From Owenweeksia sp964619125 (lineage in GTDB: Bacteria > Bacteroidota > Bacteroidia > Flavobacteriales > Schleiferiaceae): a stretch of DNA of 64,000 bases. Positions 1 to 8,800 of this stretch are shown in pieces; the first letter of the stretch is position 1; every line of letters starts with the position of its first letter. The DNA lies in contig CAZUCA010000012.1 in assembly GCA_964619125.1 (NCBI GenBank), positions 3,963 through 67,962 on the forward strand, written 5' to 3'. Under the pieces are notes generated by a model. That model had not been told where the DNA came from, searched no databases, and worked only from the letters and a program-made list of their open reading frames with translations. The position numbers and the translations under genes were made by a program.

Positions 1-1
1 T

Positions 2-109
2 GAGCGCCTGGGCGAAGAAGTAAAGGAAATCTTCACTGCCAAAGGCATGAAGGCAGAGCTTCATACTGATGCTTATGATAAGCCCCGTTTTGTGAAAGCA
101 CTTAAATAA
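2..109 (+). CDS. C-terminal fragment, possibly release factor glutamine methyltransferase PrmC
   Basis: This gene is open at the left edge of the window; 35 codons run to the TAA at 107-109. The visible tail (GEEVKEIFTAKG, then ending KPRFVKALK) resembles the last beta-hairpin of Bacteroidota PrmC/HemK proteins, which typically close with a K-x-R-hydrophobic-x-A motif. PrmC methylates the glutamine of the GGQ motif in peptide release factors. The diagnostic NPPY motif would lie outside the window, so the assignment is a guess from the C-terminus only. It converges on the HU gene, with a shared hairpin between them. Confidence 0.4.
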   Translation, partial: ERLGEEVKEIFTAKGMKAELHTDAYDKPRFVKALK

Positions 110-111
110 AA

Positions 112-136
112 AAACCCCGATTTGTCATCGGGGTTT
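112..136. terminator. bidirectional intrinsic terminator
   Basis: A 10-bp perfect stem (112-121 with 127-136) around a 5-nt loop is flanked by an A-run on the left and T-residues on the right. It lies between a plus-strand gene ending at 109 and the minus-strand HU gene ending at 160, so it can serve both. Confidence 0.7.
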
Positions 137-159
137 CATTCCAAATATGTCTTTAGCTA

Positions 160-429
160 TTAAAGCTTGCCGTTCAATTCTGAACCTGCTTTGAATTTGG
201 CTACAGTTTTTGCAGGAATTTGGATGGTTTTTCCGGTTTGGGGGTTTCTGCCTTCACGAGCCGAACGCTCAGAGGTTGAGAAAGTTCCAAATCCTACCAA
301 AGATACACGACCACCTTTTGCAAGAGTACCAGTTACGTTGTCAGTAAAAGAGTCAAGCGCCTTTTTAGCAGCGGCCTTAGAAATACCGGCGTCAGCGGCC
401 ATGGCATCGATAAGATCTGATTTGTTCAT
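160..429 (-). CDS. HU family DNA-binding protein
   Basis: An 89-residue nucleoid protein of the HU/IHF family, which binds and bends DNA as a dimer. It has the N-terminal helical pair (MNKSDLIDAMA) and the beta-arm signature GRNPQTGKTIQIPA near residues 60-73, with the usual length for HU. An in-frame ATG three codons upstream (438) is possible; I chose MNKSDL because HU proteins normally begin there. It is monocistronic: a good -7/-33 promoter lies at 470-499 and a terminator hairpin lies beyond the stop codon. HU versus IHF subtype cannot be decided, but a single-gene HU homodimer is likely. Confidence 0.95.
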   Translation of the reverse strand: MNKSDLIDAMAADAGISKAAAKKALDSFTDNVTGTLAKGGRVSLVGFGTFSTSERSAREGRNPQTGKTIQIPAKTVAKFKAGSELNGKL

Positions 430-469
430 GATGTTCAATATTTTAAGTTTAACAATTAACGAACTCTCA

Positions 470-499
470 CAAAGGTAGATGAATAGCGGGATTGCGCAA
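470..499 (-). promoter_or_regulatory. Bacteroidota-type promoter of the HU gene
   Basis: Read on the minus strand, TTG (499-497) and the perfect -7 element TACCTTTG (477-470) are separated by 19 nt, matching the Bacteroidota primary sigma-factor consensus (TTTG/TTG at -33, TAnnTTTG at -7). Transcription would start around 463-466, giving a leader of about 30 nt. Confidence 0.6.
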
Positions 500-586
500 G
501 TTTAGACCCTAAAAATGCGGAAAAATGTTAAAAAAAACGGGAATTTGTTAATAACGACGCCCGCAAACGCCCTGCTGTAGCGGGTT

Positions 587-1528
587 TCAGGCGAATCGGG
601 CCTCCGGCAGTACGGTAAAACCGTTGAGTAAATCCGCTACTTTCATAGCTTTCTTACCCTGAATTTGAAGCTTTTCTACTACGATAAATCCGTCATTCGT
701 GGCAATTTTCAAGGCCTTTTTACCCTCTGATAATGCCTTTCCGGGCTCATAATCATGGCTCTTTTGCTGCCAGCTTACTTCATAAAATTTCACATTATAC
801 TTTTTACCATCCTGAATTAAGCTTGCTGTAGCGGCAGGGTAGGGCGATAGTCCCCGGATAAAATCATATACCTTTTTTACCGGCCGGGCAAAGTCGATGT
901 GGGTATGCTCTTTAAAGATTTTAGGAGCTTCCTTGATGGGCTCCTCAGTTTGTTGGCTTTGACGGGGAGCCCGGCCCTGGTCAATGGCATCCACCGTTTC
1001 ACGAAGCAGCTTGGCACCTACCTGCATGAGTTTATCGTGATAGCTGCCAGCGGTGTCTTTTTCGTCAATTGTCACTTCGCGGCGCATTATCAGGTCGCCG
1101 GTATCAATATTCTCGTTTATAAAAAAGGTGGTGACCCCACTTTTAATTTCCCCGTTGATGATAGCCCAGTTGATAGGTGCAGCACCGCGGTACTGGGGTA
1201 AGAGCGAGGCATGCAGGTTGATGGTTCCCTGCGGCGGAAGCTGCCATACCTGTGCCGGCAACATCCGAAAAGCTACTACCACTAGCAAGTCGGGCTGATA
1301 ATTTTTAAGCTCAGTTAAAAATTCCTCGCTCCTGAGCTTTAAGGGTTGCAGCACGGGAAGCTTATGGGCGAGGGCATATTGTTTTACGGCACTGCTGCGC
1401 AGCTTCTGACCACGACCGGCCGGTTTGTCGGGGGCAGTAACTACCGCTACCACTTCATGAGGTGACTGGTGGAGCGCCTCCAGGGAAGCCACCGCAAAAT
1501 CTGGCGTTCCCATAAATACTATACGCAT
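587..1528 (-). CDS. fmt: methionyl-tRNA formyltransferase
   Basis: Formylates initiator Met-tRNA using 10-formyltetrahydrofolate, in the cytosol. The 313-residue length is typical. The N-terminal formyltransferase domain begins MRIVFMGTPDFA and carries the catalytic triad Asn104, His106 (in the HASLLPQYRGAAP motif, residues 106-118) and Asp142 (IDTGDL). The C-terminal OB-like domain contains the usual GLSPYPAA motif. It has its own -7 promoter element at 1548-1555, between it and the upstream DUF6588 gene, so it is probably transcribed independently of the recQ group. Confidence 0.98.
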   Translation of the reverse strand: MRIVFMGTPDFAVASLEALHQSPHEVVAVVTAPDKPAGRGQKLRSSAVKQYALAHKLPVLQPLKLRSEEFLTELKNYQPDLLVVVAFRMLPAQVWQLPPQGTINLHASLLPQYRGAAPINWAIINGEIKSGVTTFFINENIDTGDLIMRREVTIDEKDTAGSYHDKLMQVGAKLLRETVDAIDQGRAPRQSQQTEEPIKEAPKIFKEHTHIDFARPVKKVYDFIRGLSPYPAATASLIQDGKKYNVKFYEVSWQQKSHDYEPGKALSEGKKALKIATNDGFIVVEKLQIQGKKAMKVADLLNGFTVLPEARFA

Positions 1529-1547
1529 AGGAAATAATTTAGGCCCA

Positions 1548-1555
1548 CAAAGGTA
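1548..1555 (-). promoter_or_regulatory. -7 element TACCTTTG upstream of fmt
   Basis: A perfect TAnnTTTG on the minus strand, 19 nt upstream of the fmt start codon and identical to the element before HU. No convincing -33 TTTG is visible at the expected distance. Confidence 0.5.
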
Positions 1556-1570
1556 AGGGCCCGCTGGCGG

Positions 1571-2569
1571 TTAGAGCTTAATTTGAGCTCCAATTCCGGC
1601 CGTCAGGGCATTGTAATCACTAAAGGTATAGTTGATGTCAAAACTGATAACCTTAAAAATCAAAGTATGAATACCCAGGTTGGCGGTAAACTGACCCGAG
1701 GTTTCAGTGGATACACTTACCGGATCCGTCACTGACTCTGAGCCCAGTAAGGTGTTATACTCAAAGGTGCCTTTAACATCTATCTGGCTTGTTCCTGAAT
1801 TAATGCCAACTCCAACATAGGGTGTTAACCAGCCGAAGTAGGTATTGGAAACAATGCCGCGGGCATTAAAGCCATTTGTATTGAGCTCCACCTGGTGGTC
1901 ATCGCCTGAATTAAGGGGAAGGAAAACATTGAAGTGACTGTAAGCGGCAAAAACTGACAGGTCAAAAGTGCTTTCTTCACCCACAAAGTACTGAGAGAGG
2001 CTATGCATGCCGCCAAAACCCCAGCTGGCCAGTTCCATTTCCTGCTCGTCACCGATGGAGAATTTGATTCTGGGCAGAACACGGGCATGAATAGCTGAGC
2101 CCAGGGGCAGACCCACCGCCAGGTTGACCCCGGCACCAGGCAGATAATCACTTTCCAGTCCACCGGGAGCCTGGAAGGTATAACCTGAATTTTTTGAGCG
2201 CAGTTCAGGGCCCCCGTCGCTAGCGCCAAAAGCTGTGGGCGAAAGGGCAGTTTCAAAGCCGTTAGCCAGCTCCAACTCCTGCAATTTTGAGTTTTCGATG
2301 AGAAACTGATCCTGCTCATCCGGAATACGGATAAGGGTAGGGGTGATACTAATATAAAAGCTGCCCGGTGTCATTGGGTCAGCACTGTGATACCAGCCGT
2401 TATTCATAAAGGATATCAGCGCCTTACCCAGGGGGCTGAGGTAGCCGCCCGCCAGGTAATTCATATCCTCAGTGGCGTCGACAATATAAGGCTCAGGATC
2501 AAGGAACTGGGCCCGGGTAGTGTGAAAGCTCAGAAACAAAGTGGCAATGATTAGGAGAGTTTTTTTCAT
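1571..2569 (-). CDS. DUF6588 family protein, predicted outer-membrane/secreted
   Basis: A 332-residue protein with a clear signal peptide (MKKTLLIIATLFLSFHTTRAQ, cleavage after the RAQ). The early motif YLSPLGKALISFMNNGWYHSA is the hallmark of DUF6588, a Flavobacteriia/Cytophagia family of unknown function. The rest alternates aromatic and glycine residues in strands (for example FAAYSHFNVFLPL, LTPYVGVGINSGTSQI) and ends GIGAQIKL, which suggests a beta-barrel or transport-like outer-membrane fold. It lies 10 bp downstream of recQ and may be cotranscribed with it. The function is unknown. Confidence 0.8.
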   Translation of the reverse strand: MKKTLLIIATLFLSFHTTRAQFLDPEPYIVDATEDMNYLAGGYLSPLGKALISFMNNGWYHSADPMTPGSFYISITPTLIRIPDEQDQFLIENSKLQELELANGFETALSPTAFGASDGGPELRSKNSGYTFQAPGGLESDYLPGAGVNLAVGLPLGSAIHARVLPRIKFSIGDEQEMELASWGFGGMHSLSQYFVGEESTFDLSVFAAYSHFNVFLPLNSGDDHQVELNTNGFNARGIVSNTYFGWLTPYVGVGINSGTSQIDVKGTFEYNTLLGSESVTDPVSVSTETSGQFTANLGIHTLIFKVISFDINYTFSDYNALTAGIGAQIKL

Positions 2570-2578
2570 GATACTTGC

Positions 2579-4480
2579 TTATTTAGGCTTACTGTATAAG
2601 CCATTGTTTTCGGTAATGTTTCCTTCATCTATTAACCAGCGCAAAACCGACTGCAGATGCCGGTGAGCAAACTGATCCTTTATCGCTAAGATAGTTTGTG
2701 CGTCATTTTCTGCAAGGAATTGCTGGATATTTTCTGACAGGCGCTGCCACTCCTCGTCGCTCAGGTCACTTCCTTTTTGAGCCCGGCAAACATCACAATA
2801 GCCGCAGCGGTGCTTAGATTTTTCCCCAAAATAGCGCAGTAGTGCTATGCTCCGGCATTCTTTATTGTTTTCAAGGAAATCAATTACAGCCTGCACCCGC
2901 CGGCGGCGGTCTTCATAGCGCTCTTTGAGGTGCAGAGCCGAGATATTGAGAAATTCAGCCTTAAGCCGTGGTTGGCTAAAGCTGATTTGAGAATCACCAT
3001 GGCTGGGGATGTAATCAACCACTCCCTGTTTGTGAAGGTGGAGCAGAACTTTTTTAATAGTGTCAGCACTTGACTTCAGCCGCTTGGCCAGCAGGCCTTC
3101 ACTGATGCGGGTGTATTCTATCTCCAGTCCTCCGTATGAGCGTACCAGCACCTTGATCAGCGGGTCGATTTTGGGATTGCGCAGTTGAAAATCATAAAGG
3201 GTGGTGCGATCCATTTTTATCAAGAGGCGGGAAGATTGATGATAACCTTCACTAAAGCTCAGCAAGCCTTCTTTTTCAAGAATGCTCAGGGCCTGGAAGC
3301 TGGTCATTAAAGGAAGATCATACTTACTGCAGAATTCTTTCAGGTCGAAATCAAAACTCTGACCCTCACCCATGCCCACCGCCAGTTGCAAGTGGTTGCC
3401 CAGGGCCTGGTAAAGCCGGCGCACAAAAGCCAGATCCGGGAAAGAATCGAGGTAGCGGGCTTTTAACTCCTTGGTATCGGAGGGGCCAGCCAGAATTACC
3501 GAGTAGGATTTTTGTCCCTGGCGCCCGGCCCGGCCGGCTTCCTGAAAATAGGCCTCCAGTGAGTCGGGTAGATCCAGGTGCAGCACGATCTTAACATCGG
3601 GCTTGTCGATACCCATCCCGAAAGCATTGGTACAAACCATAATACGACTGCGGTTTTGCAGCCAGTCGTCCTGCTTTTGCTCGCGTTCACCGCTTGACAG
3701 CCCGGCATGGTAAAAGTCTGCCGAAAAGCGATTCTGGCGCAGCCAATTGGCAATTTCCACCGTGTGCTTGCGGTTGCGCACATATACAATGCCGCTGCCA
3801 TTTATTTTCTTCAGAATTTCCAGTGTTTTACTCCATTTGGCTTCGGTATGGGTGACATTGTAAAAGAGGTTGGGCCGGTAAAAGCTTTGTTTTAACAGAT
3901 TGGTTTCCCTGAAATGCAGTTTCTCGCAGATGTCATCCACCACCCGGGGGGTAGCGGTGGCAGTGAGAGCCAAAAGGCTCACTTCAGGCATTATTTCCCG
4001 CACCTCTGCAATTTGGGTATAGGGCGGCCTGAAATCATATCCCCACTGCGAAATGCAATGCGCCTCGTCTACTGCCAGTAAATTTACCTTCATGCGCTTT
4101 ATGCGCTCGCGTACCAGCTCTGACTGCAGGCGCTCGGGTGAGAGATAGAGAAATTTATAATGGCCATTCACACAATTTTCCAGCGCCAGGTCCACCTCAC
4201 GATGCGAAAGGGCGGAGGTAAGGGCCACTGCTTTAATCCCTAGTTTCTGGAGGTTCGCTACCTGGTCGTTCATCAGGGCGATAAGGGGCGATACTACAAT
4301 GCCAATGCCGGGGCGGGCCATAACCGGCAGCTGAAAGCATATACTCTTGCCACCACCAGTAGGCATCAGTGCCAAAGTATCTCTTTTGGCCAGTACGCTT
4401 AAAATAATTTCCTCCTGGAGGGGTCGGAAAGAGGTGTATCCCCAGTACTCCTTAAGAACCTGGTGGATATCATTTTTCAT
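2579..4480 (-). CDS. recQ: ATP-dependent DNA helicase RecQ
   Basis: A 633-residue 3'-5' DNA helicase for recombination and replication-fork repair. Walker A is TGGGKS (residues 41-46), the DExH box is VDEAHCISQWGYDFR, motif VI is QEAGRAGRQG, and the RecQ-C-terminal zinc module shows its cysteine set ending CGYCDVC. After the winged-helix region the protein stops without a recognisable HRDC domain, as in many Bacteroidota. The start codon overlaps the stop of the upstream AAA_28 gene by 4 nt (ATGA), so the two are translationally coupled. Confidence 0.97.
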   Translation of the reverse strand: MKNDIHQVLKEYWGYTSFRPLQEEIILSVLAKRDTLALMPTGGGKSICFQLPVMARPGIGIVVSPLIALMNDQVANLQKLGIKAVALTSALSHREVDLALENCVNGHYKFLYLSPERLQSELVRERIKRMKVNLLAVDEAHCISQWGYDFRPPYTQIAEVREIMPEVSLLALTATATPRVVDDICEKLHFRETNLLKQSFYRPNLFYNVTHTEAKWSKTLEILKKINGSGIVYVRNRKHTVEIANWLRQNRFSADFYHAGLSSGEREQKQDDWLQNRSRIMVCTNAFGMGIDKPDVKIVLHLDLPDSLEAYFQEAGRAGRQGQKSYSVILAGPSDTKELKARYLDSFPDLAFVRRLYQALGNHLQLAVGMGEGQSFDFDLKEFCSKYDLPLMTSFQALSILEKEGLLSFSEGYHQSSRLLIKMDRTTLYDFQLRNPKIDPLIKVLVRSYGGLEIEYTRISEGLLAKRLKSSADTIKKVLLHLHKQGVVDYIPSHGDSQISFSQPRLKAEFLNISALHLKERYEDRRRRVQAVIDFLENNKECRSIALLRYFGEKSKHRCGYCDVCRAQKGSDLSDEEWQRLSENIQQFLAENDAQTILAIKDQFAHRHLQSVLRWLIDEGNITENNGLYSKPK

Positions 4481-5022
4481 GATTGCAGGCCAAGCCGGTC
4501 AAGCACAAATTTCACTCTGTCGCCTAGCGCGCTGCGCGGAATTTCCACCACTTCGTAATTAAACTGCTGATAGGTTTCCAGCAAACTGTCGTGAATAGCC
4601 TGCATAGCTTCCAGGTCCTCACGGCGCTCGTCATCCTGGGCATAGATTTCGGGCCAGGGGGGAGTTACAAACACCAACCTATGGTAAGGGTAGTGATGTA
4701 CCAATTCATCAAGGGTATGGGTGCTGAGTAAATCCTTGCGCAGGTAGGCAATTACATCGATCAGCCCCCGGTCATAGAAGTTGACTTCATCCTTACTGGC
4801 CATATGATATTGGGAGGTTTGCCCCTGAAATACTTTATCGCTAAAACCGGGTAAATCGCGCCAGGGCACCAGCTCGCTGCCCTTCTCGAGCTCCTCTTTT
4901 ATTACCGCCCGCGAAACTTCGGTGTGACAAGAATAGCCCTTTTCGCGTAAGGCTTCTACAATACTGGTTTTACCGGTGCCGGGTCCGCCCGTAATTACCA
5001 CCCTTTTTGTCATTTGCTCCAT
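4477..5022 (-). CDS. AAA_28-type P-loop ATPase (NadR-like nucleoside-triphosphatase)
   Basis: A 181-residue ATPase with Walker A GGPGTGKTS near the N-terminus and a central FYDRGLIDVIAYL motif typical of the AAA_28 family, whose relatives include NadR and thymidylate-kinase-like proteins. The precise substrate is unknown. The ATG at 5022 (MEQMTKRVVITGG) is preferred because it abuts the stop of the Mpo1-like gene at 5024; an upstream ATG at 5055 would give a long overlap. It forms an operon with the Mpo1-like gene before it and recQ after it. Confidence 0.85.
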   Translation of the reverse strand: MEQMTKRVVITGGPGTGKTSIVEALREKGYSCHTEVSRAVIKEELEKGSELVPWRDLPGFSDKVFQGQTSQYHMASKDEVNFYDRGLIDVIAYLRKDLLSTHTLDELVHHYPYHRLVFVTPPWPEIYAQDDERREDLEAMQAIHDSLLETYQQFNYEVVEIPRSALGDRVKFVLDRLGLQS

Positions 5023-5023
5023 G

Positions 5024-5503
5024 CTAATATTTAATGCCCAGTTTTCGATACACAAATCCCAGCAGCCAGGCCGGACCGATCAGCAGAAACTGCAGGTCTT
5101 TGAGGAAGCTGGGCTTGGCACCTTCAATTTTATGACCTATAAATTGTCCGATCCAGGCGGCCACAAAAATAATCAGAGAAACTAACCACAGGGCCAGTGT
5201 CGAAGTTTCTACCAGGGCAATGATATGAAGACAAAGGGCGCAAAACAAGATTATACCAGCGGCCATGGGCAGTGACAAACGCAGGTAGAAGCCAATTCCC
5301 AGCAGTACTAGCACGGTAGCCAGGTGAATATAGGCTTGCCAGGATTCTGGAAACAAATCCTTTAACCAGGGAACCGGAATAGCGGCCAGCAGACCCAGCA
5401 CACTGAAAAAAATGAGCGGCACACAAACCCAGTGAATGAGCTTATTGGTTGGGTTTTGATGGCTGTGACCATATTCGTCGAACCAGCTTTGTATGGACCT
5501 CAT
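5024..5503 (-). CDS. DUF962/Mpo1-like membrane protein
   Basis: A 159-residue membrane protein. The N-terminal signature YGHSHQNPTNKLIHWVCVP carries the conserved histidines of the DUF962/Mpo1 family; the yeast member is an iron-dependent dioxygenase that shortens 2-hydroxy fatty acids. Four hydrophobic segments follow, and the tail RKLGIKY resembles other family members. It is the first gene of the Mpo1-like/AAA_28/recQ group. Whether the bacterial protein has the yeast activity is not known. Confidence 0.85.
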   Translation of the reverse strand: MRSIQSWFDEYGHSHQNPTNKLIHWVCVPLIFFSVLGLLAAIPVPWLKDLFPESWQAYIHLATVLVLLGIGFYLRLSLPMAAGIILFCALCLHIIALVETSTLALWLVSLIIFVAAWIGQFIGHKIEGAKPSFLKDLQFLLIGPAWLLGFVYRKLGIKY

Positions 5504-5567
5504 GCTAGCGGAATTTGAAGTACAGGCCAGTTAAATTAATAATTTAGCAGCTTAGATTGAAACTGCG

Positions 5568-5849
5568 ATGGAGGACAGAAAAGATAAGTATAACAAGCTC
5601 AAGGCTCAGTTGGAAGAAGGTTTTAGCTGGCCCCGCCTGTATTTGTTTAAATTTATTGTACCCGCTGACAACAAGAAAGTGGCCAAGGTGGAGAGTTTAT
5701 TCAATACCAAACAATCACAGGTAACCACCCGGCAATCGTCTAAGGGGAACTTCGTGAGCGTTTCGGCCAAGGAGGTGATGATGAGCCCCGAAAAGGTAAT
5801 AGATCGCTACCTGGAGGCGGAAAAAATTGAAGGTCTCATCGCCCTCTAA
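5568..5849 (+). CDS. DUF493 family protein
   Basis: A 93-residue cytosolic protein of the DUF493 (YbeD-like) family, an ACT-like small fold of unknown role. Recognisable are PRLYLFKFIVP, the central basic stretch and the core SSKGNFVSVSAKEVMMSPEKV with the terminal helix IDRYLEAEKIEGLIAL. It sits divergently from the Mpo1-like/AAA_28/recQ operon, an arrangement I associate with flavobacterial genomes. Confidence 0.85.
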   Translation: MEDRKDKYNKLKAQLEEGFSWPRLYLFKFIVPADNKKVAKVESLFNTKQSQVTTRQSSKGNFVSVSAKEVMMSPEKVIDRYLEAEKIEGLIAL

Positions 5850-5884
5850 GCGCCTGCTCCAATTATCATTCAGCAGTACTTACA

Positions 5885-6070
5885 TCACTGACCAATAGGC
5901 TGGGCACTGAACTGGTGGATATGGCGGTGGCCGTCGGTTTCAATGCTGAACTCAATAGGATTACAACAGCGCTCACAGTCTTCAATATATTCCTGTTGGT
6001 TAACCGAGAGGTCTACCAATACTGATACATCGGTAAAACAATAGGGGCAGGTAAAGAAGACTTCTTCCAT
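5885..6070 (-). CDS. CPXCG motif-containing cysteine-rich protein
   Basis: A 61-residue putative zinc ribbon. Two cysteine knuckles, CPYC (residues 9-12) and CERC (residues 33-36), match the small CPXCG family; the function is unknown. It lies 23 bp downstream of rnz and probably ends that transcript. It converges on the DUF493 gene with only about 35 bp between stop codons. Confidence 0.75.
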   Translation of the reverse strand: MEEVFFTCPYCFTDVSVLVDLSVNQQEYIEDCERCCNPIEFSIETDGHRHIHQFSAQPIGQ

Positions 6071-6093
6071 GCCCTTGATAATTCATTTCCTGC

Positions 6094-7068
6094 TTAAAAG
6101 GTTTGAAGATGCCGCTGAGCTAGTGGTTTTTCTGCTTTCAGCTCACCGGGAGTATGCATGGAAAACTGACAGCCTTCCATTGCCAGATGGGTAGCGGGGA
6201 AAATGCTGCGCGCCTCCTGTAGTAGGGGCCCCAGATCTTCGTAGCGCACTGAAAAGTGGCCGATCAGCAAATGTCTGGCCTGGCAGTGCTGAGCGATTTC
6301 CCCTGCCTGGGCGGCGGTGCTGTGGAAGGTCTTTTTAGCCCTTTGTTTGTGCTCCTGAGTGAATGTGGCTTCGTGATACATTAATTCCGGCGCCACCGGC
6401 AGCATATCGGCCAATGACCTGAGGGGGCTGGTATCGGTACAGAAAGCATAGCTAAGGGCGTCGTCGGGTTTATAAGTAAGCAGGTGGTTGGGAATCACCA
6501 CTCCCTCTTCATTTACCCAGTCTGCACCCCGCTTAATTTTACGAATTTCTGCCACCGGAATCTGGTATTTGGCCAGCATTTCCTTGCGCATATTGCGGGG
6601 GCGGGGTTTTTCGCGGAAAAAGAAACCACAGCAGGGCATGCTGTGCCTTAAGGGGAATGAATACACCCAAAGGGCTTCATCCTCATAAATAATTTCAGTC
6701 TCCAGGGTATTGAGCACGTGATAGACGAGGGGAAAACGAAGCCGGCTGCCTGAAATTTTAAGCAGGGCACTCACGCCTTCTTCGAGGCCTGCCGGCCCAT
6801 AGAGGTGTAATTCCTTTTCCCGGTCCAGCAAATGCAGACTGGTGAGCAGAGGCACCAGACCATAAAAGTGATCGCCGTGCAGGTGGCTGATCATAATGTG
6901 ATTGATCCTGCCGAAGCCAATTTTGTACTTGCGCAATTGTACCTGGGTGCCTTCACCACAGTCGATCAGGAAATGGCGATTTGCCATACTCAGAAACTGG
7001 GCAGTAGGGTGCCTTCCCACCGTGGGGATGGCCGAACTCGATCCCAGGATTCTAAGCTTTAAATCCAT
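6094..7068 (-). CDS. rnz: ribonuclease Z
   Basis: A 324-residue endonuclease that removes the 3' trailer of tRNA precursors. It is a metallo-beta-lactamase fold protein with the zinc-binding motif HLHGDHFYG (about residues 62-70), the early SSSAIPT motif and a C-terminal HLLIGHFS metal ligand. The length is typical, with a short extra tail after the last ligand. Its ATG shares one base with the stop codon of the upstream T9SS gene (TAATG), implying coupled translation. Confidence 0.95.
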   Translation of the reverse strand: MDLKLRILGSSSAIPTVGRHPTAQFLSMANRHFLIDCGEGTQVQLRKYKIGFGRINHIMISHLHGDHFYGLVPLLTSLHLLDREKELHLYGPAGLEEGVSALLKISGSRLRFPLVYHVLNTLETEIIYEDEALWVYSFPLRHSMPCCGFFFREKPRPRNMRKEMLAKYQIPVAEIRKIKRGADWVNEEGVVIPNHLLTYKPDDALSYAFCTDTSPLRSLADMLPVAPELMYHEATFTQEHKQRAKKTFHSTAAQAGEIAQHCQARHLLIGHFSVRYEDLGPLLQEARSIFPATHLAMEGCQFSMHTPGELKAEKPLAQRHLQTF

Positions 7069-7808
7069 TAACGGCTGATTGAAAACCGTCCGGTATGCTT
7101 TTGCTGCCCCGAGGTAATGCTGTAAAGGTATAAGCCGGGTTTGAGGTCATCTACCGGCAAGCTAAGCTCAGCGGGAACATGGCGGTAGAAGTAGGTTTTT
7201 ACCACTTTACCGAGCATATTTACCATCTGAATCTGCACCTCGCGTTGGTAGATAGCCGGTAGTTGCAGTTGCAAGAGGTCTTTGGCAGGATTGGGATAAA
7301 CCCTGGGCTTGCTTAAAGATTGACTTTCCACCAGGCCGGTAGGGTTACCGCGTACTACAAAGTAAAAGTCATAGTCGGTGGTAAGGGCACTATTTACCGG
7401 ATTGGGGGCAATACTGCTCTTGAGTTCCACATAAATGGTCAGCTTGGAGGAGTCTGCGGCAGTGGCAGTACCGCTTACCGACAGGCAACCCCTGCTACCT
7501 CCCGGAAAAAAACAGCTATCAGGGTTACAGGAGAGGCTGAAATTAGGGGGGAGCCCTACTATTGAGTCAATCTTGATATAAGTGATCGGAATGTTGCCGG
7601 TATCATTGGGAATCCTGAATTGCAGTTCTTCATTGTAAGGCTGGTTTACCTGGGCCGGAGGAAGCACCACAATTTTATTTACCGAGTCAACGCGGCTATT
7701 GGCCGGTGGTGTTACCACCTGGCTACTGCTGCTGTCAATCACACACTGGCCATAGCCGGGTATCAGCGCAATTGCTAAAAGTATGAGGCTGAGTAATAGT
7801 TTCTTCAT
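7068..7808 (-). CDS. secreted protein with T9SS type A sorting domain
   Basis: A 246-residue exported protein. The signal peptide (MKKLLLSLILLAIALIPGYG) is followed by a body of about 145 residues with proline-rich, cysteine-containing beta strands (SLSCNPDSCFFPGGSRGC). The last 80 residues form a type IX secretion sorting domain, beginning PRVYPNPAKDLLQLQL and ending GLYLYSITSGQQKHTGRFS. The cargo body has no fold I recognise. It is upstream of rnz with a 1-nt overlap, so rnz is probably read from its promoter. Confidence 0.85.
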   Translation of the reverse strand: MKKLLLSLILLAIALIPGYGQCVIDSSSSQVVTPPANSRVDSVNKIVVLPPAQVNQPYNEELQFRIPNDTGNIPITYIKIDSIVGLPPNFSLSCNPDSCFFPGGSRGCLSVSGTATAADSSKLTIYVELKSSIAPNPVNSALTTDYDFYFVVRGNPTGLVESQSLSKPRVYPNPAKDLLQLQLPAIYQREVQIQMVNMLGKVVKTYFYRHVPAELSLPVDDLKPGLYLYSITSGQQKHTGRFSISR

Positions 7809-7855
7809 GTCAGGAAATTTGGCTAATGGAAAGATATGCTTTTTAATAAAGACTA

Positions 7856-8800
7856 TCAGGTTTCCTTAAAGTTCATTTTCTTTTTCGAAGCTAAAAGGTA
7901 CAACACTGCCATGCGGATCGCAACGCCATTCTCCACTTGATTAAGGATGATTGATTGATCGCTGTCTGCCACTTCGCTGGTGATTTCCACACCCCTGTTG
8001 ATCGGGCCAGGGTGCATCACCGTAATTTCCTTATCCAGACTTTTAAGCAGGGGGAGGCTGAGCCCATATTGCTGTACATATTCCCTTATGCTGGGGAAGT
8101 ACTTAAGGTCCTGGCGTTCATGCTGCACGCGCAGCATATTGGCCACGTCACACCAGGCGAGGGCCTCGCGCAGGTGGTAGCTTACCTCCACTCCCAGGCT
8201 GCCAATGTGCTTAGGAATCAGGGTGCTGGGGCCACATACCATTACTTCGGCGCCCAGTTGTTTGAGGCAGAGAATGTTTGACAGTGCTACCCGGGAGTGA
8301 AGGATATCACCCACTATCACCACCTTTTTCCCTTCAAAGCTGCCCAGTTTTTCGCGCATCGAAAAGGCATCAAGCAGGGCCTGAGTGGGGTGTTCATGAG
8401 CCCCGTCACCGGCATTAATAATAGTACTGTTTACATTCTGCGACAGAAATACTGCGGCCCCGGGGTTGGGATGACGCATTACCACCATATCCACTTTCAT
8501 GGAGAGAATGTTGTTTACGGTATCGATGAGGGTTTCGCCTTTGGTAACCGAAGATGAGGACGCAGAAAAATTGATCACATCTGCCGACAGCCGCTTTTCG
8601 GCCAATTCAAACGACAAACGGGTGCGGGTACTGTTCTCAAAAAAGAGGTTGGCTACCGTTATGTCTCTCAGGGAGGGCACTTTTTTGATCGGGCGGTTTA
8701 TTACCTCCTTAAACTGGGCGGCCGTATCAAAAATCAGTTCAATATCGGCGCGGCTCAGGCCTTTAATTCCTAAAAGGTGGTCAACACTCAGTTCACTCAT
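7856..8800 (-). CDS. pyrB: aspartate carbamoyltransferase catalytic subunit
   Basis: Condenses carbamoyl phosphate with aspartate in pyrimidine biosynthesis. It has 314 residues. The carbamoyl-phosphate loop is ENSTRTRLSFE (about residues 55-65), and the HEHPTQALLDAFSM segment and the late MHPGPINRG motif are intact. There is no PyrI regulatory-chain gene here, consistent with an unregulated trimeric enzyme. The start overlaps the end of pyrR by 8 bp, forming a pyrR-pyrB operon. Confidence 0.97.
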   Translation of the reverse strand: MSELSVDHLLGIKGLSRADIELIFDTAAQFKEVINRPIKKVPSLRDITVANLFFENSTRTRLSFELAEKRLSADVINFSASSSSVTKGETLIDTVNNILSMKVDMVVMRHPNPGAAVFLSQNVNSTIINAGDGAHEHPTQALLDAFSMREKLGSFEGKKVVIVGDILHSRVALSNILCLKQLGAEVMVCGPSTLIPKHIGSLGVEVSYHLREALAWCDVANMLRVQHERQDLKYFPSIREYVQQYGLSLPLLKSLDKEITVMHPGPINRGVEITSEVADSDQSIILNQVENGVAIRMAVLYLLASKKKMNFKET